DNA of 14,751 nucleotides from Beroe ovata (lineage: Eukaryota; Ctenophora; Nuda; Beroida; Beroidae), in assembly GCA_946803715.1 (NCBI GenBank), contig CAMPET010000544.1, forward strand, positions 1 through 14,751, written 5' to 3'. The notes beneath the pieces are model-generated. The model made no database searches, had not been told where the DNA came from, and saw nothing but the letters and a program-made list of their open reading frames with translations. Positions 1 through 7,257 of this stretch are shown one piece after another; within the stretch, counting starts at the first letter, position 1; each line of letters opens with the position of its first letter. Position numbers and translations under genes: made by a program.

Positions 1-352
1 ACAAGTTATCAAATTTCAATTTTGACATTTTCAGAAATGGGTATTTTTTCAACGCATTTTTCGACCCCAAGCTTTTGAGTAAGCGGAAAACATATGACAT
101 ATCGAAGAAAGGGAATTCTATGTACTTTCCAGCCATGTGGTCGAAGTTCATTTTGCTCATTTGCATCATTGAGATAATTGGTGTTAATTGAGGCACATTT
201 AGGCTAAAATTGCCGAAAAAAAAGGCAAAGTTATATTTAGTGTTCTGAGAAAGCGGAAATGTTTCAGGACTTCATCTTTCAATATGTTCTCGGTCAAGGT
301 CACGAAATCAGGAAAAAATTATACCCAGCGAAATTCATCAATTCCAAGGCGT

Positions 353-370
353 AATTATGACGTCATAATT
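353..370. repeat. 18-bp perfect palindrome with TGACGTCA core
   Basis: The 18 bases read identically on both strands. The centre, TGACGTCA, is the consensus site bound by CREB/ATF-type bZIP proteins. It lies about 1.3 kb upstream of the TATA box. It could be a regulatory site or simply part of a dispersed repeat; the sequence does not decide. Confidence 0.45.
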
Positions 371-507
371 GATACTAGGTAAGTCAAATTTCGCAATTTT
401 GAGCGTAATCGATTTTTTGGGTATAGAGGGATCTCTTCTCAAAAAACATGCTGCTTGATCAGAACTTGTAATTGTATGTATAATTGGACAATATCAGTTT
501 AACTACG

Positions 508-700
508 CCGAAAAGCTAATGAGTTAATTACCTAATTAGCCTAATTAAGGTGGATAACTCTAAATCTGATGCAGATATACTTGTTTTTCGAACAGGATAT
601 GATGTCTTGGAGTTGGATCTTGTCTGTTCAAGTTGGTGATATTCATTCGATTCCTCCGAACGCCTAATTAGTTATTCGACCTAATTAACCTTATTCAAGG
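508..700 (+). repeat. Pair of diverged ~45-bp direct repeats
   Basis: Copy one spans about 508-551 and copy two about 656-700. Both begin with CCGA, contain CCTAATTAG followed by a CTAATTAA block, and end in AAGG after a short spacer. The alignment needs small gaps and was made by eye, so the relationship is likely but not certain. The repeated CTAATTAG is itself palindromic. Confidence 0.35.
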
Positions 701-956
701 CAAATATCTCGTGCTTTAAAACAAATTGACTGGTTTTAACGGCATTTTGAACAACGGTATATCTATCTGAAAACTTAGTTCCTGACTGAGTTCAGATTTG
801 AGTTCAGTTTATGTCCCATTCCTTCCAGTGTCTACATGGACAATGAATCTCACACATAAATCATGTGTTCATTGGAAATTGTATGTCATACCTATTTTAG
901 TATTTTCAATTGTCTGGGTACCTAATACTGTACTTGTCGCTTCATTGCAAAGTGAG

Positions 957-1190
957 TGCTGAGTGGTGTAGTGGGTGGTGTAGCCTGTAGGCGCCGGACT
1001 TTGATTCGAAAGATGAGAGGATCGATTCCCGGCCTGTGCAGAGCATATGCAGGCGACGGTTCAATCAGCCGACCGTACAATGTACATGAAACTGCTGAAT
1101 GAGGAGCTGCCCATTGCAGCGAAGTCTGGGGCGGATACAGATGGATTACACTTCCTAAACCGTCATTAGCTTAATGACTCGAATTTTTTG
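957..1190 (+). repeat. tRNA-derived SINE-like element
   Basis: An RNA polymerase III type-2 promoter is visible. The A-box-like TGGTGTAGTGGG lies at 964-975 and fits TRGYNNAGTNGG. The B-box-like GGATCGATTCC lies at 1019-1029, one mismatch from GGTTCGANTCC. The spacing of about 55 bases fits a tRNA with a long variable arm or a diverged tRNA-like head. The sequence does not close into a clean cloverleaf with an acceptor stem, and about 150 bases of unrelated body follow, ending in a short T-run near 1185-1190. This pattern fits a SINE rather than a working tRNA gene. The 3' boundary is a guess. Confidence 0.5.
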
Positions 1191-1264
1191 ATTGCTAGCA
1201 TTGGCTGTTGGAATAGAATTAAAGCCCTTGAAAGCACAACAAGAGCTTAATGAGATATGTTATT

Positions 1265-1607
1265 GATTGAGGCGTATCGTGATTGATATCCGGGTGCCAG
1301 AGGGGCATCATGTGAATGGTGTAATGTGTCATAGTGATGAGGTGGGAGCTTGCGCATGAAACACGATGCTGGGAGGGCTTGATTATGTCACGTGCTAATG
1401 GGGGAGTGCCGAGAAACTTGATTTGGCGTGTATCAGTGGCAAGGAAGTTATAAAATCTAATTAGCGTGGATCTGCAGTTATTGTTCTGCCAATTTGACGT
1501 GTATCATGATACTATTGGGCTGACATCTTGAGGGCCATCACGTGACTGTTCTAATGTGTCACTGCGGTGAGGTTGAAGCTTGCACATGAAACAATTAAGT
1601 CACGTGG
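1265..1607 (+). repeat. Diverged ~230-bp-spaced duplication with CACGTG boxes
   Basis: Two related modules lie just upstream of the TATA box. Module A (about 1270-1400) and module B (about 1497-1607) share, in the same order, a CGTRTCRTGAT-like start, GGSCATCAYGTGA, TAATGTGTCA (1322 and 1552), AGCTTGCRCATGAAACA and GTCACGTG. The shared TAATGTGTCA words are exactly 230 bases apart. CACGTG E-boxes occur at 1389, 1539 and 1601, with the related CATGTG at 1309. The arrangement suggests a duplicated upstream promoter module bound by a bHLH or bZIP-type factor, which is inference. Confidence 0.5.
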
Positions 1608-1640
1608 GCGTAACTCATCACGCAACCAACTCGGTGGAAG

Positions 1641-1675
1641 TATAAATTACCAGTCAAAAATTCTCTCAATCATAT
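1641..1675 (+). promoter_or_regulatory. TATA box and initiator-like sequence
   Basis: TATAAAT lies at 1641-1647. A pyrimidine-rich TCTCTCAATCA follows about 25-30 bases downstream, a good place for an initiator and transcription start near 1669-1672. The first exon's ATG is at 1783, giving a 5' UTR of about 110 bases. An in-frame TAG at 1690 shows that coding does not begin upstream. This is the best promoter candidate for the large gene. Confidence 0.6.
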
Positions 1676-1782
1676 CTATAGAACTCACTTAGTGTTTTCT
1701 GCCAACTTTCAATCTCTTCAACTTTCCGCTTTTTAGAGCAAAACTTACTGTCAACTTATCACTTGGTACATCAAATACATCA

Positions 1783-1914
1783 ATGATGAGTTGTTCTGCT
1801 ACTTCGTGTCCCAGAGTGTTGCTGATTGGTGACTCGATCACGGGTCCCATTCGGTTCCAGTCTGGGGACACGTTCACATACCCGGGGATAACGTCTCACC
1901 GGCTCTTGCAGAAG
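1783..1914 (+). CDS. Exon 1: N-terminus of SGNH hydrolase domain
   Basis: This exon encodes residues 1-44 of the reconstructed protein. The ATG at 1783 (followed by a second ATG) is the first in frame after a TAG at 1690 and lies about 110 bases below the predicted transcription start. The exon carries SGNH block I: a hydrophobic strand LLIGDS, with the nucleophile Ser codon at 1834-1836. It also has a Gly (YPG) that could serve as block II. It ends at AAG with a near-ideal donor GTACGT at 1915, in phase 0. The rest of the hydrolase lies in exon 2. SGNH enzymes are esterases or lipases; the substrate here is unknown. There is no signal peptide, so an intracellular location is likely. Confidence 0.72.
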
Positions 1915-2113
1915 GTACGTGTTGCTTATTCTATAACGTTCACATCTTTATTATATTGTGAAAGGTTTTGAAAGTAGTTGCATAAAATCAGATTCTATAT
2001 CAAGAGCGATCACAGCAATAGGTCACTCAGTCTGTACTTGTAGATACAATGATTCACAGCAAAACAGAATCATATTATGCAAGATCTGACTATCATTGCG
2101 CGCGCATCAAACT

Positions 2114-2245
2114 GCACGTGCAACTCTTGTCTCTCCTATCAACAGGCAGGGAGCAACGTAATCAAAACAGCGCCATAAGAAATGAACCTACTAGCTGATG
2201 ATTGCACGTGCAACTTATACGTTACTATAGCAACACGCAGAACGC
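2114..2245 (+). repeat. Two GCACGTGC palindromes in imperfect ~90-bp repeat
   Basis: GCACGTGCAACT occurs at 2114-2125 and again from 2204, 90 bases apart. Each copy is followed by a similar stretch (T-rich, then ATCAACAGGCAGG or AGCAACACGCAG). The 8-bp core is a perfect palindrome containing the same CACGTG box as the promoter modules upstream. Sites of this kind in a first intron could act as an enhancer, which is inference. Confidence 0.45.
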
Positions 2246-2582
2246 GGTGAACGCACGGAAACGTCCATAAAGGGGATTGGTTTGGTTCCAAATAATAATG
2301 TTAGATTCAGAAATGTGAACACTCTCTTATATTAGGAACGTCATGGGTACCTATTGTTTTAAATTTACGCCCTGTTGTTGTGTTCGCTCCCATAATGCCC
2401 CCTTTTGCCCCCAAGTGCCCCGTTGAGCCACTTTTCGCCCGGTGCGTGTTCCTTTCTTGCCCGCTCGGTCGTCGGTGTCGGTGGAACAGTGCGTGCGTTA
2501 TTGTATCGTGAATGCAATAAGGCAATTGTATTTCGAACGAAAAGTGTGTGCAACTTTTGTGTCTGTTTCTGTATGATTTTAA

Positions 2583-2682
2583 GTGTGTGTATGGTGTGTG
2601 CATGTGTGTCTGTGCGTGTTTGTGTCTGTGAGTGTGTGTGTCTTTGTGTGTGTCTGTGTGTGTGCGTGTCTGTGCGTCTGCC
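2583..2682 (+). repeat. TG-rich microsatellite
   Basis: About 100 bases consist largely of TG and TGTGTC/TGCGTG words, an imperfect TG repeat on the plus strand. It lies inside intron 1, 50-150 bases before the exon 2 acceptor. It may partly stand in for a pyrimidine tract. Imperfections show it is not a freshly expanded tract. Confidence 0.8.
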
Positions 2683-2735
2683 AGTAAGTATGATTTTGAA
2701 TGTGAATATCAGTTATGACAGTTACTGTGAATCAG

Positions 2736-3321
2736 GTGAGGGGGAATCGCGAGCAGTTCCGTGGAGAGTGGGACCACGTGGTGATCTTGGTGGGAGCAAA
2801 CGACCTGGGGTACACTGACGAGGACGAGACTCTCACGGATATCCATGGTATCATGGCTGAGCTCCAGGAGCTTAACCCTGATGCAACCGTGGATGTGTGT
2901 GAGGTCTTACCGCGGAAGTGTTGGACCAGGGACAACGTGACCTCAACAAGACACCCCAACCATCATGCACAGACGCTCAATCGATTCCTACACAGGGAGT
3001 ATCCGGGTCGGATTATCAGGTTGTATGAAAAATTTCTTGGACCTGATGGTGAAGCTAATATTGGCTTGTACAAGAAGGACGGGCTGCACCCAGCCCCAAA
3101 ATTCAGCTATATTTTCAGAGACGCAATCATGAGGCACGTTACAGGAAGACCGGATCCTGGCTATTACTACGTGATGCCGAACCCACAGTTCTACGAGGTG
3201 GAGACGAGGAAGAAGGAGGTGGTGAACCCGGAGGCAGTGCACTGGGCGAGGAATGTTGAGGAGCCCGACAGGGAGCCGGTGTATCTGGCTGCTGCGCTAT
3301 CGGCCGGGGTGCCTAAACCAG
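2736..3321 (+). CDS. Exon 2: main body of SGNH hydrolase domain
   Basis: This exon encodes residues 45-239 plus the first base of codon 240. It completes the SGNH fold begun in exon 1. Block III is a hydrophobic strand ending in VGANDLG, with the oxyanion Asn codon at 2799-2801. Block V is the DxxH motif in KKDGLHP, with Asp at 3078-3080 and His at 3087-3089. With the exon 1 Ser, the full Ser-Asn-Asp-His set is present, so the domain could be active. Similar SGNH esterase domains are known in some CR1-type retrotransposons. The exon ends at CCAG/GTTTCT; reading through would stop at 3332. The donor is modest but fits the next exon in phase 1. Confidence 0.75.
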
Positions 3322-3561
3322 GTTTCTACTAATATTTTACCCGCCTAATTTTAGCTATAAGAATCATACTTATTTCTAGCTGTTCAGTCTGAGCGAACGT
3401 AGGCCAGTAAATTTATATTATAACTGATATCCTCGGTGGATTTGTGCACTTAGGTGGCTATGAAATTACCGAATTAAACCAATTTTCCTCAAAATAATCT
3501 GTCAGTGATCGCTTCGAGTTCATTTTTAATTCTAACAATACATTAAGTCAACCCATTTCAG
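3322..3561 (+). other. Intron 2 (240 bp)
   Basis: The donor is GTTTCT and the acceptor is CCCATTTCAG at 3552-3561, with a pyrimidine-rich end. It interrupts codon 240 after its first base. If the intron is kept, translation stops after four more codons at 3332, giving an SGNH-only protein of about 243 residues. Confidence 0.6.
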
Positions 3562-3689
3562 GGGAGAGGTTCAGCATCAAGTCGGCTGCTGGGGTGAGAG
3601 GGAGTGGGGAGTGTGAGAAGGGAAGGAGTGCACCGGTTGAGGGGAGTTTGATCGTGTCGGAGTCCATGTGCGGCGTTGCTATCGGGAAG
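3562..3689 (+). CDS. Exon 3: linker and first half of KH domain
   Basis: This exon encodes the end of codon 240 through residue 282. The first ~27 residues are a Gly/Ser-rich linker. From about residue 268 it begins a KH domain: a hydrophobic strand, then ESMCGVAIGK. The exon ends exactly inside the KH GxxG nucleic-acid-binding loop (GK/GG), in phase 0. The donor (AAG/GTTGGC) is weak, but joining to exon 4 regenerates an excellent KH motif, which is strong support for the junction. KH domains bind single-stranded RNA or DNA. Confidence 0.7.
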
Positions 3690-3793
3690 GTTGGCTTGAT
3701 TTTTCAATGATAAGATGATAGTGCATTGAAATTATAATGATATGGCTCATTTTCCCCTCTAATTAGAATTAACAGTAACATATATCTAAACAG
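3690..3793 (+). other. Intron 3 (104 bp), splits the KH loop
   Basis: The donor is GTTGGC and the acceptor is ATCTAAACAG. It is phase 0 and falls between Lys and Gly of the KH GKGG loop. AT-rich, as the other short introns are. Confidence 0.65.
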
Positions 3794-3950
3794 GGAGGAA
3801 GGAACATGAAGAGGGTCATGGCTGAGACAGGAGCGACTGTGACAATAGCTCCAGCAACGTGCGGGACATTCAGAGAGTTCTCCATTCGGGGGACTCGTGC
3901 TGAGGTGACTGCTGCCACCTCAATGATGAGACAGATCATTGTCAATCACG
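3794..3950 (+). CDS. Exon 4: second half of KH domain
   Basis: This exon encodes residues 283-334 plus one base of codon 335. It opens with GGRNMKRV, completing the GxxG loop and following helix, then ETGATVTIAP (beta strand) and a region ending in FSIRGTRAEV. That last piece is the typical KH pattern of a beta strand, a Gly turn and a helix starting with a run like AEVTAATSMM. The length (about 65 residues for the whole domain) fits a type I KH domain. The donor GTCAGT at 3951 fits exon 5 in phase 1. Reading through instead gives a stop at 3968, so a short SGNH-KH isoform of about 340 residues is possible. Confidence 0.72.
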
Positions 3951-4061
3951 GTCAGTACTACCGGGTGTAGCAGTACATCATTTTATTGCATAAGCTTAAG
4001 CTAGACTTTGACTACCGAACATGAAGTCAAATCATAAAGCTCACTGCTCATCAATCGACAG
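3951..4061 (+). other. Intron 4 (111 bp)
   Basis: The donor is GTCAGT and the acceptor is AATCGACAG. It interrupts codon 335 after its first base. Retention gives an in-frame TAG at 3968. Confidence 0.6.
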
Positions 4062-4154
4062 GCAAGCTGGTCTCGAAGAAAGGTTCGTGCAAGACGTCCA
4101 TTCCTGGTACAGCCGGTAAATGGACGACTGTCCCCAAGAGCAAACACAGTGCAG
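4062..4154 (+). CDS. Exon 5: basic linker
   Basis: This short exon encodes the end of codon 335 through residue 365 and the first base of 366. The 31 residues are rich in Lys, Ser, Thr and Gly, with no recognised domain; it is probably a flexible basic linker after the KH domain. The acceptor is ATCGACAG and the donor GCAG/GTATGA is good. Support comes from an open frame and matching phase on both sides rather than from homology. Confidence 0.6.
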
Positions 4155-4262
4155 GTATGAAATTGTTATGTATGTTATGTGATCCAAGGAATCTACCTAT
4201 GAGACAAAACATAGACCTACTTGTTTATTTGGATACTCATGTAATCTTGTGTCACTTTTCAG
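4155..4262 (+). other. Intron 5 (108 bp)
   Basis: The donor is GTATGA and the acceptor is CACTTTTCAG, with a good pyrimidine end. It is phase 1. An open stretch starting at the ATG at 4157 and running through exon 6 is not taken as a separate gene. Confidence 0.65.
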
Positions 4263-4341
4263 ACAGCGGCAAACTGTGCGAAGTGAAGAGGGAACGCGTC
4301 TATGATGCAGAAAACAGCTGTCTCATTCCTATTTCCTATTG
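4263..4341 (+). CDS. Exon 6: short linker exon
   Basis: This exon encodes the end of codon 366 through residue 391 plus two bases of codon 392. It contains two Cys and a mixed charged stretch (CEVKRERVYDAENSC), with no recognised domain. The acceptor (TTTTCAG) and the donor (TTG/GTGAGT) are both near consensus, so the exon boundaries are well supported even though the function is unknown. Confidence 0.65.
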
Positions 4342-4432
4342 GTGAGTGAAAGGGTATCAGGCAATCAGGGCTTTCAGTACTACTACTCCTAAATCAAATG
4401 AAGTCTTTTCGATGCTGATTGAATTGATCCAG
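4342..4432 (+). other. Intron 6 (91 bp)
   Basis: The donor is GTGAGT, close to consensus, and the acceptor is TTGATCCAG. It is phase 2 and splits a Trp codon. Confidence 0.65.
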
Positions 4433-4548
4433 GAATGAGGTGATAGAGACGAGGAAAGCGCAAAGCTCAGAAGCAGGCATGAGTAAGAATGGCAAAAACA
4501 AGCCGGTTTCCAACGCCAAGAAGACGCCGAGTAGAGCCAAAGTCAGAG
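4433..4548 (+). CDS. Exon 7: basic linker
   Basis: This exon encodes the last base of codon 392 through residue 430 plus one base of codon 431. It is rich in Lys, Asn, Ser and Ala, including a KNGKNKPVSNAKK stretch that could contact nucleic acid or act in nuclear import. No domain is recognised. The acceptor is GATCCAG and the donor GAG/GTATGT is strong; both phases match the neighbours. Confidence 0.62.
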
Positions 4549-4810
4549 GTATGTGTATAGGTACCTACGTGTATACGACGTAACTGCTTGATTGTCTGCT
4601 AAAAGATCGGTTTGACAACATCACCAATCACCATGAAACATAGCTATGTTTGCCCGATCGACTACAGCAATAAAGTTGTTTGATTTTCGTCCATATGTAG
4701 GTATATCTATGTATAATAGATGCACCGAATACTAAGTAAATGACTTTTCACAATCAGTAAATGTGAAAACTAACGATTTTCGACATAGCATAATTGAATC
4801 TTTATCCCAG
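4549..4810 (+). other. Intron 7 (262 bp)
   Basis: The donor is GTATGT and the acceptor is TTTATCCCAG, both good. It is phase 1. The content is AT-rich with no other feature seen. Confidence 0.65.
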
Positions 4811-5826
4811 GTTCTTGCAAGAGTGGGAATAGCTTGCTGGAGCCTGACGAGGGGCGTGCCAGGATACACCTCGTGCTGAGAGGTGGTGGTGAGGAGTCAG
4901 AGGAGTCGGCACAGGAGACTCCCAAGAAGCGGCGATACAGACGAAGAGGAAAATCTAGACTTGTCGGACAAAAGAAGAAAATCAGAAAAGTGGCCCCTGT
5001 TCAAGATCAAGACGATAGTCCACCTAACAGCTGCGACACAGAGGAGAGTGACATCCCGACCACGCCCAAGTCGCACAAGGAGTCGAGAAGAAAGTGGAGG
5101 AGAACACCATCTGGGAAGGAAAGTGTGTCCAAGAGTAACAAGAAGTATCGGGACACTGAGAAGGGCGCTGAGACAACGAAGGAGTCGAGAATGAAGCACC
5201 AGTTGACAGATAAGTGGAATGAGTCCCACAGACGGGCTATGATTCGGTACATGGAGACTGAGAAGTATCACACCGCTCATGCTAATGCAGTTATAACTTA
5301 TCTGAAATCAGAAAAAGGCCAGGAGATGCAAAAAAGTATAATGGACACATACATGGGCACTGAACAGTATAAAGAAGCTCATATTCGTGCAATGGTCGAG
5401 TATAGGAAAACAACAGGTTACATGGAGGCACAGAAACGAGCCATGACTGCCTACATGAAGACAGAGGGGTGGTCTGCAGCACAGAAGAAGGGAATGCAGA
5501 ACTACATGGAGACGGAAGGATGGCAGGAGGCGAGCAGGCGAGCAATGAGGAGATATGGGGCCAGTGAGAAGAGGAAGAAAACTCGTGAGCTGTATGAACT
5601 GTCGAAGAAGGCAAAACTGAGGATGGAGAAATATAGGAAGAACTACACGTGGTACAGGAAGTCTGTCAAGAAAGCTGAGATGTACGCAGCAGTGAGTAAG
5701 AGAGTGTGGGATTCCAAGGGAGAAGAGAAAACTGGTGAGGGAGAGGGTGAGAGGGAGAACAAGCAGACGGGATCTGTACCTCGACTCTCTAACAAGGAAG
5801 CTATGGAAGCTATCCGTGCCCACGAT
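4811..5826 (+). CDS. Exon 8: basic region and eight 17-residue charged repeats
   Basis: This exon encodes the end of codon 431 through residue 769. It opens with an acidic stretch, then a strongly basic cluster (KKRRYRRRGK and QKKKIRK, about residues 470-490) that looks like a nuclear localisation or nucleic-acid-binding segment. Residues 543-678 (5146-5553) are eight tandem 17-residue repeats with the pattern Y-M-x-T-E-x-[YW]-x-x-A-x-x-[KR]-A-M-x-x. A decayed ninth unit follows. Each unit is probably helical. The end is Lys/Glu-rich. Charged tandem repeats of this kind occur in proteins of some animal transposons. The donor GAT/GTAAGT at 5827 is ideal and in phase 0; reading through would stop at 5877. 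Confidence 0.75.
5146..5553 (+). repeat. Eight tandem 51-bp coding repeats (17 residues each)
   Basis: Units begin at 5146, 5197, 5248, 5299, 5350, 5401, 5452 and 5503. Seven of them begin with a Tyr codon; the second begins with His. The period is exactly 51 bases with no indels. The conserved positions are Tyr1, Thr/Ser4, Glu/Asp5, an aromatic at 7, Ala/Ser at 10 and Ala-Met near 14-15. DNA identity between units is only moderate, while the protein pattern is kept. That suggests an old array under selection for the protein rather than a fresh microsatellite-like expansion. Confidence 0.82.
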
Positions 5827-5931
5827 GTAAGTGTTGCTACGACAAAATCACTAGTTTTACATATCATCCCTGATTGACTCAGATAGGCATTTGGTTTCAT
5901 TTGTGGCCATTCTTTCAAATCGCAATCCCAG
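5827..5931 (+). other. Intron 8 (105 bp), last intron
   Basis: The donor is GTAAGT and the acceptor is CGCAATCCCAG. It is phase 0 and contains an in-frame stop at 5875. It joins the intron-rich 5' third of the gene to the single 8.5-kb terminal exon. Confidence 0.7.
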
Positions 5932-7257
5932 GTTCCAGACTACGCTGCTGGAGCATACAAGAAATCTGAGAGACTGATCAAGAACGCGCGAAAGAGGCTC
6001 TTTCTACCTTCACTACCGTCCTGCAACGATCAGAGAAGTTACCATGGGTTGTTTAAAAATAAAAAATTTGTGAAGTCTAAAACTAGGATCATGTATAAAA
6101 GTCGGGCTAATGCAATAATTTCTAATGCGCTATTGAAGTATGGGGATGTTGACGAACTGTTGAAAAATTTCTCAGGGGGAAAAAGTTTTGCAGGATACGG
6201 GGACAGGTTTAAGATCAATTTTCTAGCCCGGTCCTTAGTTAATGATATCCTACTGAGGCGGGATCGGTGGGTTCAGCGTATTTACTATTCTTTACATCGG
6301 CTGAATGTTTACTGTGGGGAAATTTGTGCGAAAGTCGCGTTATCAGCTGAAGGGGACAAAACTAATGCAGCACTTGGAGACGCTTGTCACGCCAAGGGGT
6401 GGGAGCCATATTTCCCAGAATTTAGTTATCGGGGGGGTATGACAGAGTATCAATTCACGTCTAATAAGACTAAAAACAATCATGTAGATTCAGGTGCAGA
6501 AGAGGGGGATGTCATTAGTCCGTGTGTGAAGAATTGTATTGCGGCAACGTCAGGTGAAGTAGAAGCATTACTAGAATTGCTAGCAGAGGGTAAGTCCGTT
6601 AGTCGTAAAGATGTTCGTGTGTTCCTAGATAAAATCAATCATTGTCCCGTTGCCCCAGAACAGCCGTATATGTTAACTGTTGATAAGAGGAATCACCCCT
6701 CTGAATGTTTTAGCGGTGTGAACGGTTGTACATCTAAACTCGTTCTCCTCAGGAAGCTCTACCCTCATTATAACAATCTCAGGAAGCTGTACGAAATTAT
6801 CAATGAGTTAAAGAACACTAACGAATTAATTTCAGATTTTGACGCAGCTGTTGTGTGTGGGGACTATGAGTACCTCTATAAATTACTTGCTTACCAACCC
6901 CCAGAGAAACCCACCAAGATATTCAATGTGATACGTCCTAACACTGTTGTTAATCGCAGGAATCTCATAGGAAAATATGGCGATAATCTACTAGATTTTT
7001 ATAAGAAACGTGATATGAATCTCCCCAGGACGCCGTGCATCTCCTGTGATAAGTTGGTCGACGACGCCCACATCGAGACCATCACATCCAGGAGGAGAAC
7101 TCTCGACAACGCTGCATGGCAGAGGTTGTTTAGGTATCTTAATTGTAGTGAACGTGTAGTCATGAGGGGTGAGGCGCCGATTGAAAGTTTAATTGGCTTG
7201 AAAATTTGTCGCGCGTGTTCAGGGGAATTGGGAAGGGACAAAGTTCCAACCATATCA
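5932..7257 (+). CDS. Exon 9, first part: unknown Cys-containing region, start of DUF6570-like region
   Basis: This part continues in phase 0 from exon 8, starting at residue 770. The first 360 or so residues match nothing I recognise. They are basic at first (KNARKRLF), and the DNA becomes visibly AT-richer from about 6045. Cys and His residues are scattered rather than in one clear finger. From about 7036 the sequence has CISC and then, at about 7208, CRAC: paired Cys that introduce the DUF6570-like region typical of Helitron-type proteins. The frame breaks at an N (7258) beside an 86-bp duplication; the protein continues in another frame after it. Confidence 0.72.

Larger units (their letters stand above)
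1..956. other. Non-coding AT-rich upstream region
   Basis: I see no convincing coding region here on either strand. The sequence is AT-rich, with many A or T runs and short repeated words. Two structures stand out and are listed separately: an 18-bp perfect palindrome containing TGACGTCA at 353-370, and a diverged direct repeat pair near 508 and 656. It could be flanking host DNA or the 5' non-coding part of the transposon. No element terminus could be fixed. Confidence 0.5.
1915..2735 (+). other. Intron 1 (821 bp), with microsatellite
   Basis: The donor is AAG/GTACGT. The preferred acceptor is ATCAG at 2735, the only one of the nearby AG sites (2712, 2721, 2735) that keeps the exon 1 reading frame. 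It lacks a strong pyrimidine tract, but a T/G-rich tract precedes it. The intron contains a pair of GCACGTGC palindromes and a TG-rich microsatellite. The open stretch running through it at 2405-2818 is mostly translated TG repeat and is not considered coding. Confidence 0.6.

Noticed and set aside
508-700. CRISPR array or satellite
   Set aside because: Only two diverged units are seen with unequal internal spacing, and the window is eukaryotic.
957-1040. Functional tRNA gene
   Set aside because: Promoter boxes are present, but no clean acceptor stem or anticodon arm can be drawn, and the box spacing is long.
2405-2818. Open frame of 137 codons across the TG microsatellite
   Set aside because: Its product is mostly Val/Cys/Ser from TG repeat, it lies in another frame than the SGNH motifs, and it overlaps exon 2.
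4897-5918. Several minus-strand open frames of 80-170 codons opposite exon 8
   Set aside because: They mirror the Lys/Glu-rich coding strand as Leu/Ser-rich sequence, show no domain, and are shadows of the real exon.
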